Source: an uncultured Alphaproteobacteria bacterium (GTDB lineage Bacteria; Pseudomonadota; Alphaproteobacteria; Rhodobacterales; Rhodobacteraceae). From it: a DNA stretch of 64,000 nt. This document shows, piece by piece, positions 55,463 through 64,000 of the stretch (positions are counted from its first letter, which is position 1; each line of letters starts with the position of its first letter). The position numbers were made by a program, and so were the translations under genes. The stretch is from assembly GCA_929200255.1 (NCBI GenBank), contig CAKMYZ010000004.1:124001-188000 (forward strand). Direction: 5' to 3'. The notes under the pieces were generated by a model, which was not told the origin of the DNA, did no database searches, and saw nothing but the letters and a program-made list of their open reading frames with translations.

Positions 55463-56967
55463 CCACCCGCTGGCCCGGTGCCGCTGCTGCGGCACTGGTG
55501 CTGATGCTGACCCTTGGCACGCTGGGCGCAGTTGCCTGGCGTGCCGAGTGGGGCAGTGGGTTGGACGCCGCTGATTGGGCGGCAATCCAATTTACCATCC
55601 TGCAATCCCTGCTTTCGGCAACGATCAGCGTCGCCCTCGCGGCCCCCGTCGCGCGCGCATTGGCGCGCAGGCGCTTTTGGGGGCGGCAATTGCTGATCAG
55701 TCTGTTGGGTGCGCCGTTCCTGTTGCCAGTGATTGTTGCCGTTCTGGGGCTTTTGGCGGTCTTCGGTCGTGACGGTATTCTCAACAGCGTATTGGCCGCG
55801 TTTGGCCTGCCGCCCATTTCGATTTATGGCCTGCATGGTGTGGTGCTGGCCCATGTCTTTTTTAACCTGCCTCTCGCCGTTCGGTTCATTCTGCAAGGCT
55901 GGCTTGCCATCCCGGCAGAGCGGTTTCGTCTGGCCGCATCACTTAATGCCCCCGTCGGCCGTCTGTTGGAATGGCCGATGCTGCGGGCGGTCGTGCCAAG
56001 CGCTTTCCTTGTGATCTTTCTGATCTGCCTGACAAGCTTTGCAGTCGCCCTGACGATGGGGGGTGGCCCGCGTGCCACGACGGTTGAGCTGGCGATTTAT
56101 CAGGCGCTGCGCTTTGATTTTGACCTTGGCAAGGCGGCACTGTTGGCCTGTATTCAGTTTGGGCTTTGTGTCGGTGCGGCCTTTCTGGCGTGGCGTCTGA
56201 CGGCGCGCGATGAGGTCGGCCCCGGCCTGGATCGCGTGGTGCAGCGATGGGACATGGGCCGGCCTGCATTGGATGGCTTCTGGATTCTGCTTGCGGCGCT
56301 GTTCCTGCTGGTGCCTTTGGTGATGGTCGTCTGGCGCGGCTTGCCGGGGCTGTTCGACCTGCCAGACAGCATCTGGGCCGCGGCGGGGCGGTCTGTTGTG
56401 GTCGCAGCCGGATCAGCGGTTTTATGTGTGAGCATGGCGCTGGCGCTGGCGCTGCGTGGCGGTGCGCTTGTTGCAGTGATCGGGGTTTTGCCTTTGGCAG
56501 CATCGGGTCTGGTTGTTGGTACCGGGGCGTTTTTGATCGTCTTTCCGATTGTGCGCCCCTCTGATGTGGCTTTACTGGTGACAATGCTCGCCAATGCCAC
56601 TTTGGCCTTGCCTTTTGCCCTGCGCAGCGTGGCACCTGCGGTGGGCAAAGTACTGGCCGAGTATGGCCGTCTGGCCGCATCGCTCGATCTGCGCGGCTGG
56701 AGCTTCGTTCGCTTGATCGTCCTGCCCCGTGTGCGCCGCCCTTTGGGTTTTGCCACTGGGTTGGCCGCTGCTTTGTCTATGGGCGATCTGGGGGTTATCG
56801 CGCTATTTGCGGGGCAAGGCGAGGAAACACTGCCGCTTGCCATGTACCGCCTGATGGGGGCCTATCGGATGGAGACAGCGGCGAGCGCTGGGTTGGTTTT
56901 GCTGGTGATCAGCTTTGCCCTGTTTTGGCTTTGTGATCGGGGAGGGCGCACTGATGCTGACGCTTGA
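55438..56967 (+). CDS. thiP: Thiamine ABC transporter, permease
   Basis: 509 aa with about twelve helices in two fused permease halves, as in ThiP: first-half loop YGLHGVVLAHVFFNLPLAVRFIL and second-half EYGRLAASLDLRGWSFVRLIVLP are EAA-type motifs contacting the ATPase. Start ATG 55438 has GGAAG upstream; it lies inside the thiB 3' end. Overlaps thiQ by 14 bp. Confidence 0.93.
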   Translation: MAHSPVAVTTRWPGAAAAALVLMLTLGTLGAVAWRAEWGSGLDAADWAAIQFTILQSLLSATISVALAAPVARALARRRFWGRQLLISLLGAPFLLPVIVAVLGLLAVFGRDGILNSVLAAFGLPPISIYGLHGVVLAHVFFNLPLAVRFILQGWLAIPAERFRLAASLNAPVGRLLEWPMLRAVVPSAFLVIFLICLTSFAVALTMGGGPRATTVELAIYQALRFDFDLGKAALLACIQFGLCVGAAFLAWRLTARDEVGPGLDRVVQRWDMGRPALDGFWILLAALFLLVPLVMVVWRGLPGLFDLPDSIWAAAGRSVVVAAGSAVLCVSMALALALRGGALVAVIGVLPLAASGLVVGTGAFLIVFPIVRPSDVALLVTMLANATLALPFALRSVAPAVGKVLAEYGRLAASLDLRGWSFVRLIVLPRVRRPLGFATGLAAALSMGDLGVIALFAGQGEETLPLAMYRLMGAYRMETAASAGLVLLVISFALFWLCDRGGRTDADA

Positions 56968-57646
56968 CAATCTATCTCTGCGCATGGGTTATTTTGCTTT
57001 AACCGCGAATGTCGAGATTGCGGTCGGCAAAGTCACTGCATTGATGGGCCCGTCGGGTGCAGGAAAGTCAACTTTGCTCTCCGCAATCGCGGGGTTTCTT
57101 GCGCCGGATGCAGGCCGTATCTTGTGGGACGGTCAGGACCTGACAGATATGCAACCCGGTGAGCGTCCGGTCAGCATGCTGTTTCAGGACAATAACCTGT
57201 TTCCGCATCTGACAGCGGCGCAAAACGTCGGGCTGGGCCTGCGACCCGATCTGCGCCTGTCCACCGAGCAATCAGCGAGCGTTGCGGGAGCGCTCACGTC
57301 TGTTGGCTTGTCCGGCTTTGCTGATCGCAAACCGGGGGCTCTTTCGGGGGGGCAGCAAAGTCGTGTCACGCTCGGTCGTATTCTGGTAGCGGGGCGGCCG
57401 ATTGTTCTTTTGGATGAGCCCTTTGCAGCTTTGGGCCCGGCGCTGAAAGACGACATGTTGGACCTGGTCAAAGCAAAGCTGATCGCCGCAGGTAAGACCG
57501 TGGTGATGGTGACGCATGACCCTGCCGATGCCCGCCGCATAGCTGATTTCGCTGCGGTAGTTGCCGACGGGGTGGTCAGCGCACCTGTCGCGACAGATGT
57601 GTTGCTTGATAACCCACCGCCTGTGCTGGCGGCTTATTTGGGGTAA
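56954..57646 (+). CDS. thiQ: Thiamine ABC transporter, ATP-binding protein
   Basis: 230 aa. Walker A LMGPSGAGKSTLLSAIAG, Q-loop MLFQDNNLFPHLTAAQNVGLG (ThiQ-like), ABC signature ALSGGQQSRVTLGR, Walker B IVLLDEPFAALGP and H-loop MVTHDP. ATG 56954 preferred. The stop codon lies in a 26-bp perfect palindrome. Confidence 0.94.
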   Translation: MLTLDNLSLRMGYFALTANVEIAVGKVTALMGPSGAGKSTLLSAIAGFLAPDAGRILWDGQDLTDMQPGERPVSMLFQDNNLFPHLTAAQNVGLGLRPDLRLSTEQSASVAGALTSVGLSGFADRKPGALSGGQQSRVTLGRILVAGRPIVLLDEPFAALGPALKDDMLDLVKAKLIAAGKTVVMVTHDPADARRIADFAAVVADGVVSAPVATDVLLDNPPPVLAAYLG

Positions 57647-57668
57647 GGTGGATCATGATCCACCTTAC
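57643..57668. repeat. 26-bp perfect palindrome at the thiQ stop
   Basis: GTAAGGTGGATCATGATCCACCTTAC. It contains the thiQ TAA stop. No T-run, so alone it is not a classical terminator; it may assist the next hairpin, protect mRNA ends, or bind a dimeric protein. Confidence 0.85.
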
Positions 57669-57676
57669 ATAACACA

Positions 57677-57703
57677 AAAGGCCCGCCAGATTGGCGGGCC
57701 CTT
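57677..57703. terminator. Bidirectional terminator between thiQ and petC
   Basis: GGCCCGCCA-GAT-TGGCGGGCC stem, 9 bp, with CTTG on the plus side and TTTT on the minus side. It can end both thiBPQ and petABC transcripts, being stronger for petABC. Confidence 0.82.
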
Positions 57704-57725
57704 GTCGTTGTCAGATCAGTTGATC

Positions 57726-58589
57726 TTAATCTTTGTTCTTATGCGGTGCCCAGAGACGCTTGTTGGTCAGGTAAAGCAGAACAGACAGGACTATCAGGAA
57801 TAGAACACCTGTCAGGCCAGCCTGTTTGCGTGCAACCAGCTTTGGCTCCGCTGTCCACATCAGGAATGCAGCAACGTCCTGCGCCACGGCTTCAATCTCG
57901 GTTGAGGAGCCATCTGCATAGACAACGTCGTCGCCCCAAAGCGGCTGCGCCATGGAAATCCAACTGCCTGGCACCATGTGGTGACCATGATCGTCAATAC
58001 AGCTTTCGGGAAAACCACCAGCGGCAAAGGCCACGTTATAAAAGCCGTCCATTGGCTCGCCCTCCTGCGCGCATTCAGGCTCTTCATGGTAGCCGGACAG
58101 CAAGGATGCAATGTATTCTGCGCCTCCCATGCCGTTGACAAACTGACTTATGCCGGTGCCATAGGGCCCGTGGAAACCAGCGCGCGCCTTTGCCATCAGG
58201 CTAAGGTCGGGTGCGTTGGACAGGCTTGAGCCGGGGAAGTGATCCGCCGGTGTCGCCGGGCGGAAGTCGCCTTCGCCGTCGAACAGCGACTGGTCAAATA
58301 CTTCGTAGAACTCAGCATAGGCGCGTGTCTGATCTTCAGGCAGGTGCGGGCCGCCTTCGTCATGCAGGGTGCGGAACGCAACAAGCTCCAGACCGTGACA
58401 GCCCGCACAAATCTCAGTGTAGACCTGAAGGCCGCGCTGAAGTTGCATCTGGTCGTAACTGCCAAATGGCCCCTCAAACGGGAAGTCGAAATCGGTGATC
58501 TCGGTCTCGACTTCTGCAGCGATGGCCTGCCCAGCGGTGAGGGCAAGCGTGATTGCAGCGGTGAGTGTGATTTTACGGAACATATTCAT
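57726..58589 (-). CDS. petC: Cytochrome c1 (bc1 complex)
   Basis: 287 aa. Signal peptide [25 protein letters not shown], haem motif CAGCHGLE, conserved [27 protein letters not shown] and a C-terminal anchor [24 protein letters not shown]. Start ATG 58589 with GAGAGG before it; the ORF-track start lies in petB. Last gene of petABC, overlapping nothing but 10 bp from petB. Confidence 0.95.
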   Translation of the reverse strand: MNMFRKITLTAAITLALTAGQAIAAEVETEITDFDFPFEGPFGSYDQMQLQRGLQVYTEICAGCHGLELVAFRTLHDEGGPHLPEDQTRAYAEFYEVFDQSLFDGEGDFRPATPADHFPGSSLSNAPDLSLMAKARAGFHGPYGTGISQFVNGMGGAEYIASLLSGYHEEPECAQEGEPMDGFYNVAFAAGGFPESCIDDHGHHMVPGSWISMAQPLWGDDVVYADGSSTEIEAVAQDVAAFLMWTAEPKLVARKQAGLTGVLFLIVLSVLLYLTNKRLWAPHKNKD

Positions 58590-58599
58590 TGGTCCTCTC

Positions 58600-59943
58600 T
58601 CACTCGGCCGGGTTGGCGACTGGCTTTGCGCCATCGCCTTTCGGCGCGTAGTGCGCGTTGAAGTCTTCTTCGATGGTCGATGGTGGCGTGGTCGGTTTTT
58701 CGATCACACCCAACAGCGGCAAGATGACAAGGAAGTAGGCAAACCAATAGGCCGACGCGATCAGCGAGATCCAATCGTAAGGATATTCAGCAGGGCGGGC
58801 ACCCACCCACATCAACACGACAAAGTCGATCACCAGCAACCAGAACCACCATTTGAACGTCGGACGGTACCGGCCAGAGCGGACGCTGGATGTGTCCAGC
58901 CATGGCGCCAGCGCCATCACCGCGATTGCACCAAACATCGCAAGCACACCAAAGAACTTTGCGTCGATGATGCCAAAGCTCAGGAATTGTACGATCTGTA
59001 CAACCCAGACGTCGGCGGTAAAGGCACGCAGGATCGCGTAGAACGGCAGGAAGTACCATTCCGGCACGATATGCGATGGTGTCGCCAGCGCGTTGGCCGG
59101 GATGTAGTTGTCCGGGTGGCCAAGGTAGTTCGGCATGAAGCCCACAACCGCCACAAACACCGCAAGGATAACCGCCAATGCAAACAGGTCCTTGATCACG
59201 AAGTATGGCCAGAACGGCAGCGTATCCTTGGCTGCGTCTTCTTTGGAGGTACGGCGAACTTCAACACCGGTTGGATTGTTGTTGCCCGTAGAGTGGAACG
59301 CCCAGACGTGAACAATCGTCAGACCCAGAAGAATGAAGGGCAGCAGATAGTGCAGTGAGAAGAAGCGGTTCAGCGCAGGTTGACCCACAGCAGACGCACC
59401 CAGCAGCCATGTTTGCACGCTATCGCCGATGAAGGGGATCGCACCAAACAGACCGGTGATCACGGCAGTACCGTGGAATGACATCTGCCCCCAGGGCAGC
59501 ACGTAACCCATAAACGCCGTGCCCATCATCAGCAGGTACATCAGCATGCCGACGATCCATGTGACTTCGCGTGGCGCTTTGTAAGAGCCGTAGTAGAGCG
59601 ACCGGAACATATGCAGGTAGACGGCGACAAAGAATAGCGATGCGCCATTCATGTGGAAATAGCGGATCATATGGCCGCCATTCACGTCACGCATGATGTG
59701 TTCGACCGACGCAAATGCCATATCGACATGCGGCACATAGTGCATGACCAGCACGATACCGGTGACGATTTGCAGCACAAGCGTGAAAACAAGAACAATA
59801 CCCCAGATCCACATCCAGTTCAGGTTCTTGGGTGTGGGGATCATCAGTGTGTCATAGAGCAAACCTACGATCGGCAGGCGGCTGTGAAGCCACTTCTCGG
59901 CGCCGGACTTTGGTTCGTAATGGTCGTGGGGAATTCCGCCCAT
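58600..59943 (-). CDS. petB: Cytochrome b (bc1 complex)
   Basis: 447 aa, eight helices with haem-ligand histidines in [21 protein letters not shown] and [25 protein letters not shown], and the Qo-site PEWY motif in [18 protein letters not shown]. Central subunit of the ubiquinol-cytochrome c oxidoreductase. 12 bp after petA. Confidence 0.97.
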   Translation of the reverse strand: MGGIPHDHYEPKSGAEKWLHSRLPIVGLLYDTLMIPTPKNLNWMWIWGIVLVFTLVLQIVTGIVLVMHYVPHVDMAFASVEHIMRDVNGGHMIRYFHMNGASLFFVAVYLHMFRSLYYGSYKAPREVTWIVGMLMYLLMMGTAFMGYVLPWGQMSFHGTAVITGLFGAIPFIGDSVQTWLLGASAVGQPALNRFFSLHYLLPFILLGLTIVHVWAFHSTGNNNPTGVEVRRTSKEDAAKDTLPFWPYFVIKDLFALAVILAVFVAVVGFMPNYLGHPDNYIPANALATPSHIVPEWYFLPFYAILRAFTADVWVVQIVQFLSFGIIDAKFFGVLAMFGAIAVMALAPWLDTSSVRSGRYRPTFKWWFWLLVIDFVVLMWVGARPAEYPYDWISLIASAYWFAYFLVILPLLGVIEKPTTPPSTIEEDFNAHYAPKGDGAKPVANPAE

Positions 59944-59955
59944 GGCTTTCTCTCC

Positions 59956-60513
59956 TTAACCCAGTTTGATTGTTGTTTCGTCCACAAAGGACGCGACAGG
60001 GACGGGCAGGTTGCGTGGCGCTGGGCCTTTGCGGATCCGACCGGATGTATCGTAGTGCGACCCATGGCAGGGGCAGAACCACCCATGGAAGTCACCCGCG
60101 TTGCCTAGTGGCACGCAGCCAAGGTGGGTGCATACACCCATCTGAACCAACCACTTACCGTCTTCTGACAGCGCACGGTTTTCGTCTGTTGCAGGTGCTT
60201 CACCAAGATTGGCATTATTGGCGTCGGCGTCCGGCAGATCGTCCACATCGACGGCACGGGCCTCGGCAATCTCTGCTTCGGTGCGGGACCGGATAAAGAC
60301 CGGCTTGCCCTGCCAAAGCACCGTGATTTGCGTCCCCGGTTCAACCGCGCCGATGTCAACACGGATCGAGGCGAGCGCCAAGACATCCGCGGACGGGTTC
60401 ATCTGGTTAACCAGTGGCCAAACCGCGGCGCCTGTCATTACAACGCCCGCACCAGCGGTTGCGTAATACAGAAAGTCGCGGCGTGTACCCTGATGATCAT
60501 CTGCATGTGACAC
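59956..60513 (-). CDS. petA: Rieske iron-sulfur protein (bc1 complex)
   Basis: 185 aa. Tat-like N-terminus [31 protein letters not shown] serves as uncleaved anchor. [2Fe-2S] motifs [10 protein letters not shown] and [23 protein letters not shown]. First gene of petABC. Upstream is the 435-bp gap to the divergent outer-membrane gene. Confidence 0.96.
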   Translation of the reverse strand: MSHADDHQGTRRDFLYYATAGAGVVMTGAAVWPLVNQMNPSADVLALASIRVDIGAVEPGTQITVLWQGKPVFIRSRTEAEIAEARAVDVDDLPDADANNANLGEAPATDENRALSEDGKWLVQMGVCTHLGCVPLGNAGDFHGWFCPCHGSHYDTSGRIRKGPAPRNLPVPVASFVDETTIKLG

Positions 60514-60948
60514 GAGTTACATCTCCGATTCCGTTACAAGCCCGAGGGCTATCTTCAAAGAGTTCGGCCAAAACGCATTTTTGGCCAAGTTTCCCGCTGT
60601 TTATCCACCAAAACCTTTAACGTCCAGCGGACATTCGGGCGCAGTTTGATGCCTGAGGTTAGTTTCTTGTCTTCAAAGGACCCTCGTGGTGCCCTGTCCG
60701 GGAATCCCCCTCGCCTGCATCTTTGGATCGATTCGCAGCCAAGCGTCTGTCATCACAGTGAGGACATGATCAAATTTCCGCCGATAAGTGCTTATCATAG
60801 GCGGAAAAATTCCGGTTTCATGCCCGAGTTGTGACAGTGCCGCTACAATTGCCCGATCGCACTTCATGCTCGCTTAATGTTGTGTTGCCAGAATCTGCGT
60901 AGTTGCTCTAATTGCTCCAATACCACTCGAACTGGACGACACTCTGTC
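60514..60948. other. Gene-free divergent region petA / outer-membrane protein
   Basis: 435 bp with no supported gene; the short ORFs on both strands lack ribosome binding sites and family sequence. It holds an imperfect inverted repeat TTTCCGCC-GATAAG-tg-CTTATC-ata-GGCGGAAA (60775-60807). Presumably contains promoters for petABC and the barrel gene, but I could not assign them. Confidence 0.55.
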
Positions 60949-61593
60949 ATGAATCGCGCGCTTCTATTGTGCTTGGCACTTTTGGCTGCTCCGGCAACTG
61001 CACCTGCAGAGGTGCAGCTCAGCTTTTATGGCGGCGTCCAGTCTGCGCCACCATCTGACGTCACGATTCGTAACCCAGACACCGGTGACTCTGAGTTTTC
61101 GGTTGATTGGGAGGGTCGGTCTTTTGAGGCACCACCTTACTACGGTATCCGCGCCACGCGGTGGCAATCGCCGACTTTTGGCTATGGTTTGGATTTCGCC
61201 CATAACAAGGTCTATCCGACAGACGATTCCCTGCCTGCGGGCTATGATGTGCTTGAGATGACGGATGGCCTGAACACGCTGACCGTCAATGCCTATCGCC
61301 GCTGGGATCCAGTTGTCGGCAACCTCAGCCCCTATGTTGGTGGCGGTGTTGGCCTGTCGTTGCCCCATGTTGAGGTGACAAACGGCACGTCAGAGACATT
61401 TGGCTATCAGATCACCGGCCCGGCGGCGACATGGATCGCAGGTGCAACCATACCGATCAACGAACAATGGTCGGTCTTTGGTGAATACAAAGGGACCTAT
61501 TCGTCAAACACCGCCGATTTGGAATCCGGCGGTACGCTTGAGACCGATGTGGTGACGAACGCCCTCAATGTTGGCGTCAGCTTTAACTTCTAG
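60949..61593 (+). CDS. Outer-membrane beta-barrel protein, LpxQ (lipid A oxidase)-like
   Basis: 214 aa. Signal peptide MNRALLLCLALLAAPATAPA, then alternating beta-strand sequence: LSFYGGVQSAPPSDVTI, YYGIRATRWQSPTFGYGLDFAHNKVY, YVGGGVGLSLPHVEV, and terminal strand TNALNVGVSFNF ending in Phe, the BAM recognition signal. The pattern resembles barrels annotated as lipid A oxidases in alphaproteobacteria; that activity is inferred. Start ATG 60949 with weak ribosome binding site. Confidence 0.72.
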   Translation: MNRALLLCLALLAAPATAPAEVQLSFYGGVQSAPPSDVTIRNPDTGDSEFSVDWEGRSFEAPPYYGIRATRWQSPTFGYGLDFAHNKVYPTDDSLPAGYDVLEMTDGLNTLTVNAYRRWDPVVGNLSPYVGGGVGLSLPHVEVTNGTSETFGYQITGPAATWIAGATIPINEQWSVFGEYKGTYSSNTADLESGGTLETDVVTNALNVGVSFNF

Positions 61594-61598
61594 GCCGC

Positions 61599-62201
61599 TT
61601 ATTCAGGTTTGGTCGCAACCATGCTGTCGCGTTCCGAGAATTCGGCGTGCCAGTTCGCCAAAGCCTCATTCCCATTGCGCCAGCCACGCCCATCATGCCG
61701 CAGATCAATATAGGACAGTGCGCAGGCCACGCCAATCTGCCCGATGTTCAGCGGACCCGATAAATGGCTCATCCAGCGGCTGTTGATCGCGGAAATGCCA
61801 CGCGCAGCCTTGGCCCATTGTGCCTCGACCCAATCGGGTGATTGCTGTTCCTGGGGGCGTAGCCGCGCTTCGTAGGACATGGCCACCGTCGCGTCCATAA
61901 TGGCATCTGCTGTGGCTTCGAGCGTCAGAATTTCCCAGATGCGGCTTTGCGGATAAAGATTGCTGCCGGCATGGTCATCCAGAAAGCGGGTGATGACCCG
62001 GCTATCATAGATACCGGGGCCATCGGCGCGGATCAGCGCGGGGATTTTGCCCATGGGGTTTGCGGCTACAACCTCGGGGGCTGAATTCATCGGGGTTGTT
62101 GTGACATTCACCTCTTCAACGGTGTCCATCAGGTTTGCTTCACGCAGAAGGACGCGCACCTTGCGCACAAAAGGAGAGGCCGGAGAGATCAAGAGTTGCA
62201 T
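61599..62201 (-). CDS. Glutathione S-transferase family protein
   Basis: 200 aa GST fold. Thioredoxin-like N-terminus MQLLISPASPFVRKVRVLLREANL (catalytic Ser), GSH-binding NPMGKIPALIRADGPGIYDSRVITRFLDD, and an all-helical C-terminal domain. Substrate unknown. 24 bp after the second GST gene on the same strand. Confidence 0.9.
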   Translation of the reverse strand: MQLLISPASPFVRKVRVLLREANLMDTVEEVNVTTTPMNSAPEVVAANPMGKIPALIRADGPGIYDSRVITRFLDDHAGSNLYPQSRIWEILTLEATADAIMDATVAMSYEARLRPQEQQSPDWVEAQWAKAARGISAINSRWMSHLSGPLNIGQIGVACALSYIDLRHDGRGWRNGNEALANWHAEFSERDSMVATKPE

Positions 62202-62225
62202 GCGGATGTATCCTTGTTTCGGGGA

Positions 62226-62858
62226 TCAGGGGAACAAGACCGGATCTTGCCCGGCTTGCCAAGGTGGATATTTCACCATGATCGCGCGGAACCGGTCAGA
62301 GGCCAGAAACGCGTCGAGCCACCGGGTTAGCGGCCCGAGCCCCTGCGCGTCAAACCACGCCCGGTCCGTATTCGCAAATTGCCGCACAAATGGAAGGATG
62401 GCCATATCAGAAAGCCTGCGCTTTGGCCCCATCAGGAACGGGCTCTGGTTCAGGCGATCATTGAGCGCTGTAAGAAAGACCATCGCCTTTGCCCGCTCTG
62501 TCGCTTCGTCACGGTCGGGAAAACGCACTGCATATTTGGTGTGATCCAGCGCCTGCTTGAACGGGCCATCACAGGTGTCGATCAGGTCAAACCCTTCTTG
62601 CGGCATGTCCAGCCAGCCTTCGGGGTCATTTTGGCGCAACGCCCATAGCATCACATCGCGGCTTTCCTCGATCACGGTATCGCCGTCTTGCACGACCGGT
62701 ACGGTGCCCTTGGGCGAGGCCGCGAGGAAAGGCGCTGGTTTTTCCCTCAGCAGGATTTCCTGAAGCTGCACTTGCCGCCCGCTGGATTGGATCGCCAGAC
62801 GGGCACGCATGGCGTAGGGGCAGCGCCGGAAGGACCAGAGAATGGGAAGCGTCGTCAT
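62226..62858 (-). CDS. Glutathione S-transferase/glutaredoxin-like protein
   Basis: 210 aa. N-terminal thioredoxin fold with WSFRRCPYAMRARLAI (Cys-Pro-Tyr, glutaredoxin-like active site), SPKGTVPVVQDGDTVIEESRDVMLW glutathione site, and helical C-terminus. Coupled to mtaB by ATGA. A Grx2-type or GST-omega-like role is possible. Substrate unknown. Confidence 0.88.
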   Translation of the reverse strand: MTTLPILWSFRRCPYAMRARLAIQSSGRQVQLQEILLREKPAPFLAASPKGTVPVVQDGDTVIEESRDVMLWALRQNDPEGWLDMPQEGFDLIDTCDGPFKQALDHTKYAVRFPDRDEATERAKAMVFLTALNDRLNQSPFLMGPKRRLSDMAILPFVRQFANTDRAWFDAQGLGPLTRWLDAFLASDRFRAIMVKYPPWQAGQDPVLFP

Positions 62859-64000
62859 GCTGTTAACTGCTGGCCAGCAAATCCTGTGATCCGGGCTTGC
62901 ACGATCTGGCTTTCGGGTTGGTCGCTGCCAAAAACAACTTCGGTAAATTGCTCTGTTCGGCCCATACGTGCGTTTTCCATCAGGACGCGATGGGTCTTGC
63001 CCGATTGCGCCTTGAGGTGACGATTGACCTGCGCGGACCCCGCCGCGCGCAACCGGCCTGCGCGTTCTTTGATCAGCCTACCGTTGACCGCTGGCATTTT
63101 GGCCGCAGGCGTGCCGGGGCGGGACGAATAGGGAAAGACGTGCAACCAGGTCAGGTCACATTCTTCAACCAGCGCAAGCGAGTTGGTGAACATCTCATCC
63201 GTTTCGGTGGGGAAACCGGCGATGATATCAGCGCCATAGGTCATATCCGGGCGCAGCCTGCGCGCCTCTTGGCAAAAAGCGATGGCATCGTCGCGCAAAT
63301 GGCGGCGCTTCATCCGCTTGAGGATCATGTTGTCGCCGTGTTGAAGCGACAGGTGAAGATGCGGCATCAGGCGCGGCTCGGTCGCGATGGCCCGCATGAG
63401 GTTTTCATCCACCTCGATACTGTCGATAGAGCTGATCCGCAGGCGCGGCAGGTCGGGTACCAGCCTCAGAATCCGCATGACCAGATCGCCCAGCTTTGGC
63501 TTGCTTGGCAGGTCCGCGCCCCAGCTGGTCAGGTCCACGCCTGTCAGTACGACCTCATTGTAGCCTTTGTCGACCAGCCGCTTGATCTGATCCACGACAA
63601 CACCGGCAGGGACCGAGCGGGAATTCCCGCGACCATAGGGAATGATGCAGAAAGTGCAGCGGTGATCACAGCCATTTTGGACCTGAACGTAGGCACGGCT
63701 GCGAGTTCCAAAGCCGTCAATCAGGTGGCCCGCCGTCTCGGTCACAGACATGATGTCGTCAACCTGCACCGGTTCGGTTTGGCCGATCAAATCAGGGGCA
63801 AGGCCTGCCCAAGTCGCCGGGTTCATCTTTTCGGTGTTACCAAGGACGACATCAACCTCGGCCATGTTGGCAAATGTGTCCGGCTCGGTCTGGGCAGCAC
63901 AGCCTGTCACAATCAGCTTGGCGTCGGGGTGATCACGGCGCAGCTTGCGGATATCCTGCCGCGCTTTGCGCACGGCCTCTGATGTCACCGCGCAGGTATT
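62855..64000 (-). CDS. mtaB: tRNA t6A37 methylthiotransferase MtaB (5' end outside window)
   Basis: Radical-SAM enzyme making ms2t6A37 in tRNA. The N-terminal cluster-binding Cys lies in NTCAVTSEAVRKARQ at the window edge, a second in LIVTGCAAQTEPDTF, the SAM cluster motif NGCDHRCTFCIIPYGRGNSRS, and LHLSLQHGDNMILKRMKRRH. A TRAM-like C-terminal region follows. About the first 20-30 codons are missing. tsaE elsewhere in the window belongs to the pathway that makes its substrate. Confidence 0.93.
   Translation of the reverse strand, partial: NTCAVTSEAVRKARQDIRKLRRDHPDAKLIVTGCAAQTEPDTFANMAEVDVVLGNTEKMNPATWAGLAPDLIGQTEPVQVDDIMSVTETAGHLIDGFGTRSRAYVQVQNGCDHRCTFCIIPYGRGNSRSVPAGVVVDQIKRLVDKGYNEVVLTGVDLTSWGADLPSKPKLGDLVMRILRLVPDLPRLRISSIDSIEVDENLMRAIATEPRLMPHLHLSLQHGDNMILKRMKRRHLRDDAIAFCQEARRLRPDMTYGADIIAGFPTETDEMFTNSLALVEECDLTWLHVFPYSSRPGTPAAKMPAVNGRLIKERAGRLRAAGSAQVNRHLKAQSGKTHRVLMENARMGRTEQFTEVVFGSDQPESQIVQARITGFAGQQLTA

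Noticed and set aside
55192-55896. 234-codon minus-strand ORF over thiB/thiP
   Set aside because: Gln/Arg/Pro-rich shadow of two well-supported transporter genes.
60646-60867. Two short ORFs in the petA upstream gap
   Set aside because: No ribosome binding sites and no recognisable composition; they overlap each other on opposite strands.
62897-63982. 361-codon plus-strand ORF opposite mtaB
   Set aside because: Antisense to a clear radical-SAM gene; no ribosome binding site or family sequence. It is a shadow caused by codon bias.

Overview
The window reads as chromosomal DNA of a marine Rhodobacteraceae (roseobacter-type alphaproteobacterium). The basis is gene content and order: parA-rsmG-mnmG-mnmE-rho beside maf-aroE-coaE-dnaQ-secB, the RegB/RegA redox pair, AddAB instead of RecBCD, a DivL-like PAS protein beside tsaE/amgK/murU, petABC, and the VSRET and FHVKH peptides that mark parS sites inside rsmG and mnmG. 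I saw no rRNA, tRNA, CRISPR array, prophage or insertion sequence.

Layout. 1-5978 (minus): partial parA, rsmG, mnmG, mnmE, rho, hemJ, with two perfect 16-bp parS palindromes. 5979-6374: a gene-free, AT-rich stretch with several DnaA-box-like 9-mers and one perfect TTATCCACA; this is the best candidate for the chromosomal origin, and genes on both sides are transcribed away from it. 6374-12558: maf-aroE-coaE-dnaQ (+), secB and fxsA (-), then a Tim44-like gene, mltA and an Smr gene (+). 12541-17489 (minus): trxA with its terminator, then hslV-DUF2157-hslU, a frameshifted small membrane-protein gene and an MFS transporter. 17549-29021 (minus): regB, divL-like PAS protein, tsaE, amgK, murU, addB, addA. 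regA diverges from regB, and a LysR gene follows.

30698-46127 is the most distinctive region: a 54-residue ORF missed by the ORF track, then a complete but compact type II secretion system (T2SS) in two divergent operons. The minus operon runs DUF1800-DUF1501-gspL-gspM-gspC. The plus operon runs gspE-F-G-H-I-J-K-prepilin peptidase-gspD. The two exported DUF proteins head the operon that encodes the inner-membrane platform, so they are likely clients or dedicated partners of this machine. The secretin carries its own lipobox and a C-terminal SPOR-like domain, which could replace a separate pilotin and peptidoglycan anchor.

46306-64000: a small cytochrome c, an adenine salvage pair (ade-amn), an HU-family protein, a capsule-type glycosyltransferase, an EamA transporter, a frameshifted HD hydrolase gene after aroC, a TPP riboswitch controlling thiBPQ, the cytochrome bc1 operon petABC, an LpxQ-like outer-membrane barrel, two glutathione S-transferase genes and a 5'-truncated mtaB.

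Two genes (13830-14091 and 52496-53142) each appear broken by single-base shifts next to short homopolymers. They may be real pseudogenes or base-calling errors. Starts were moved from the ORF track where a ribosome binding site, operon overlap or family N-terminus argued for it. All identifications come from reading the sequence and from memory of the families; no database search was run.
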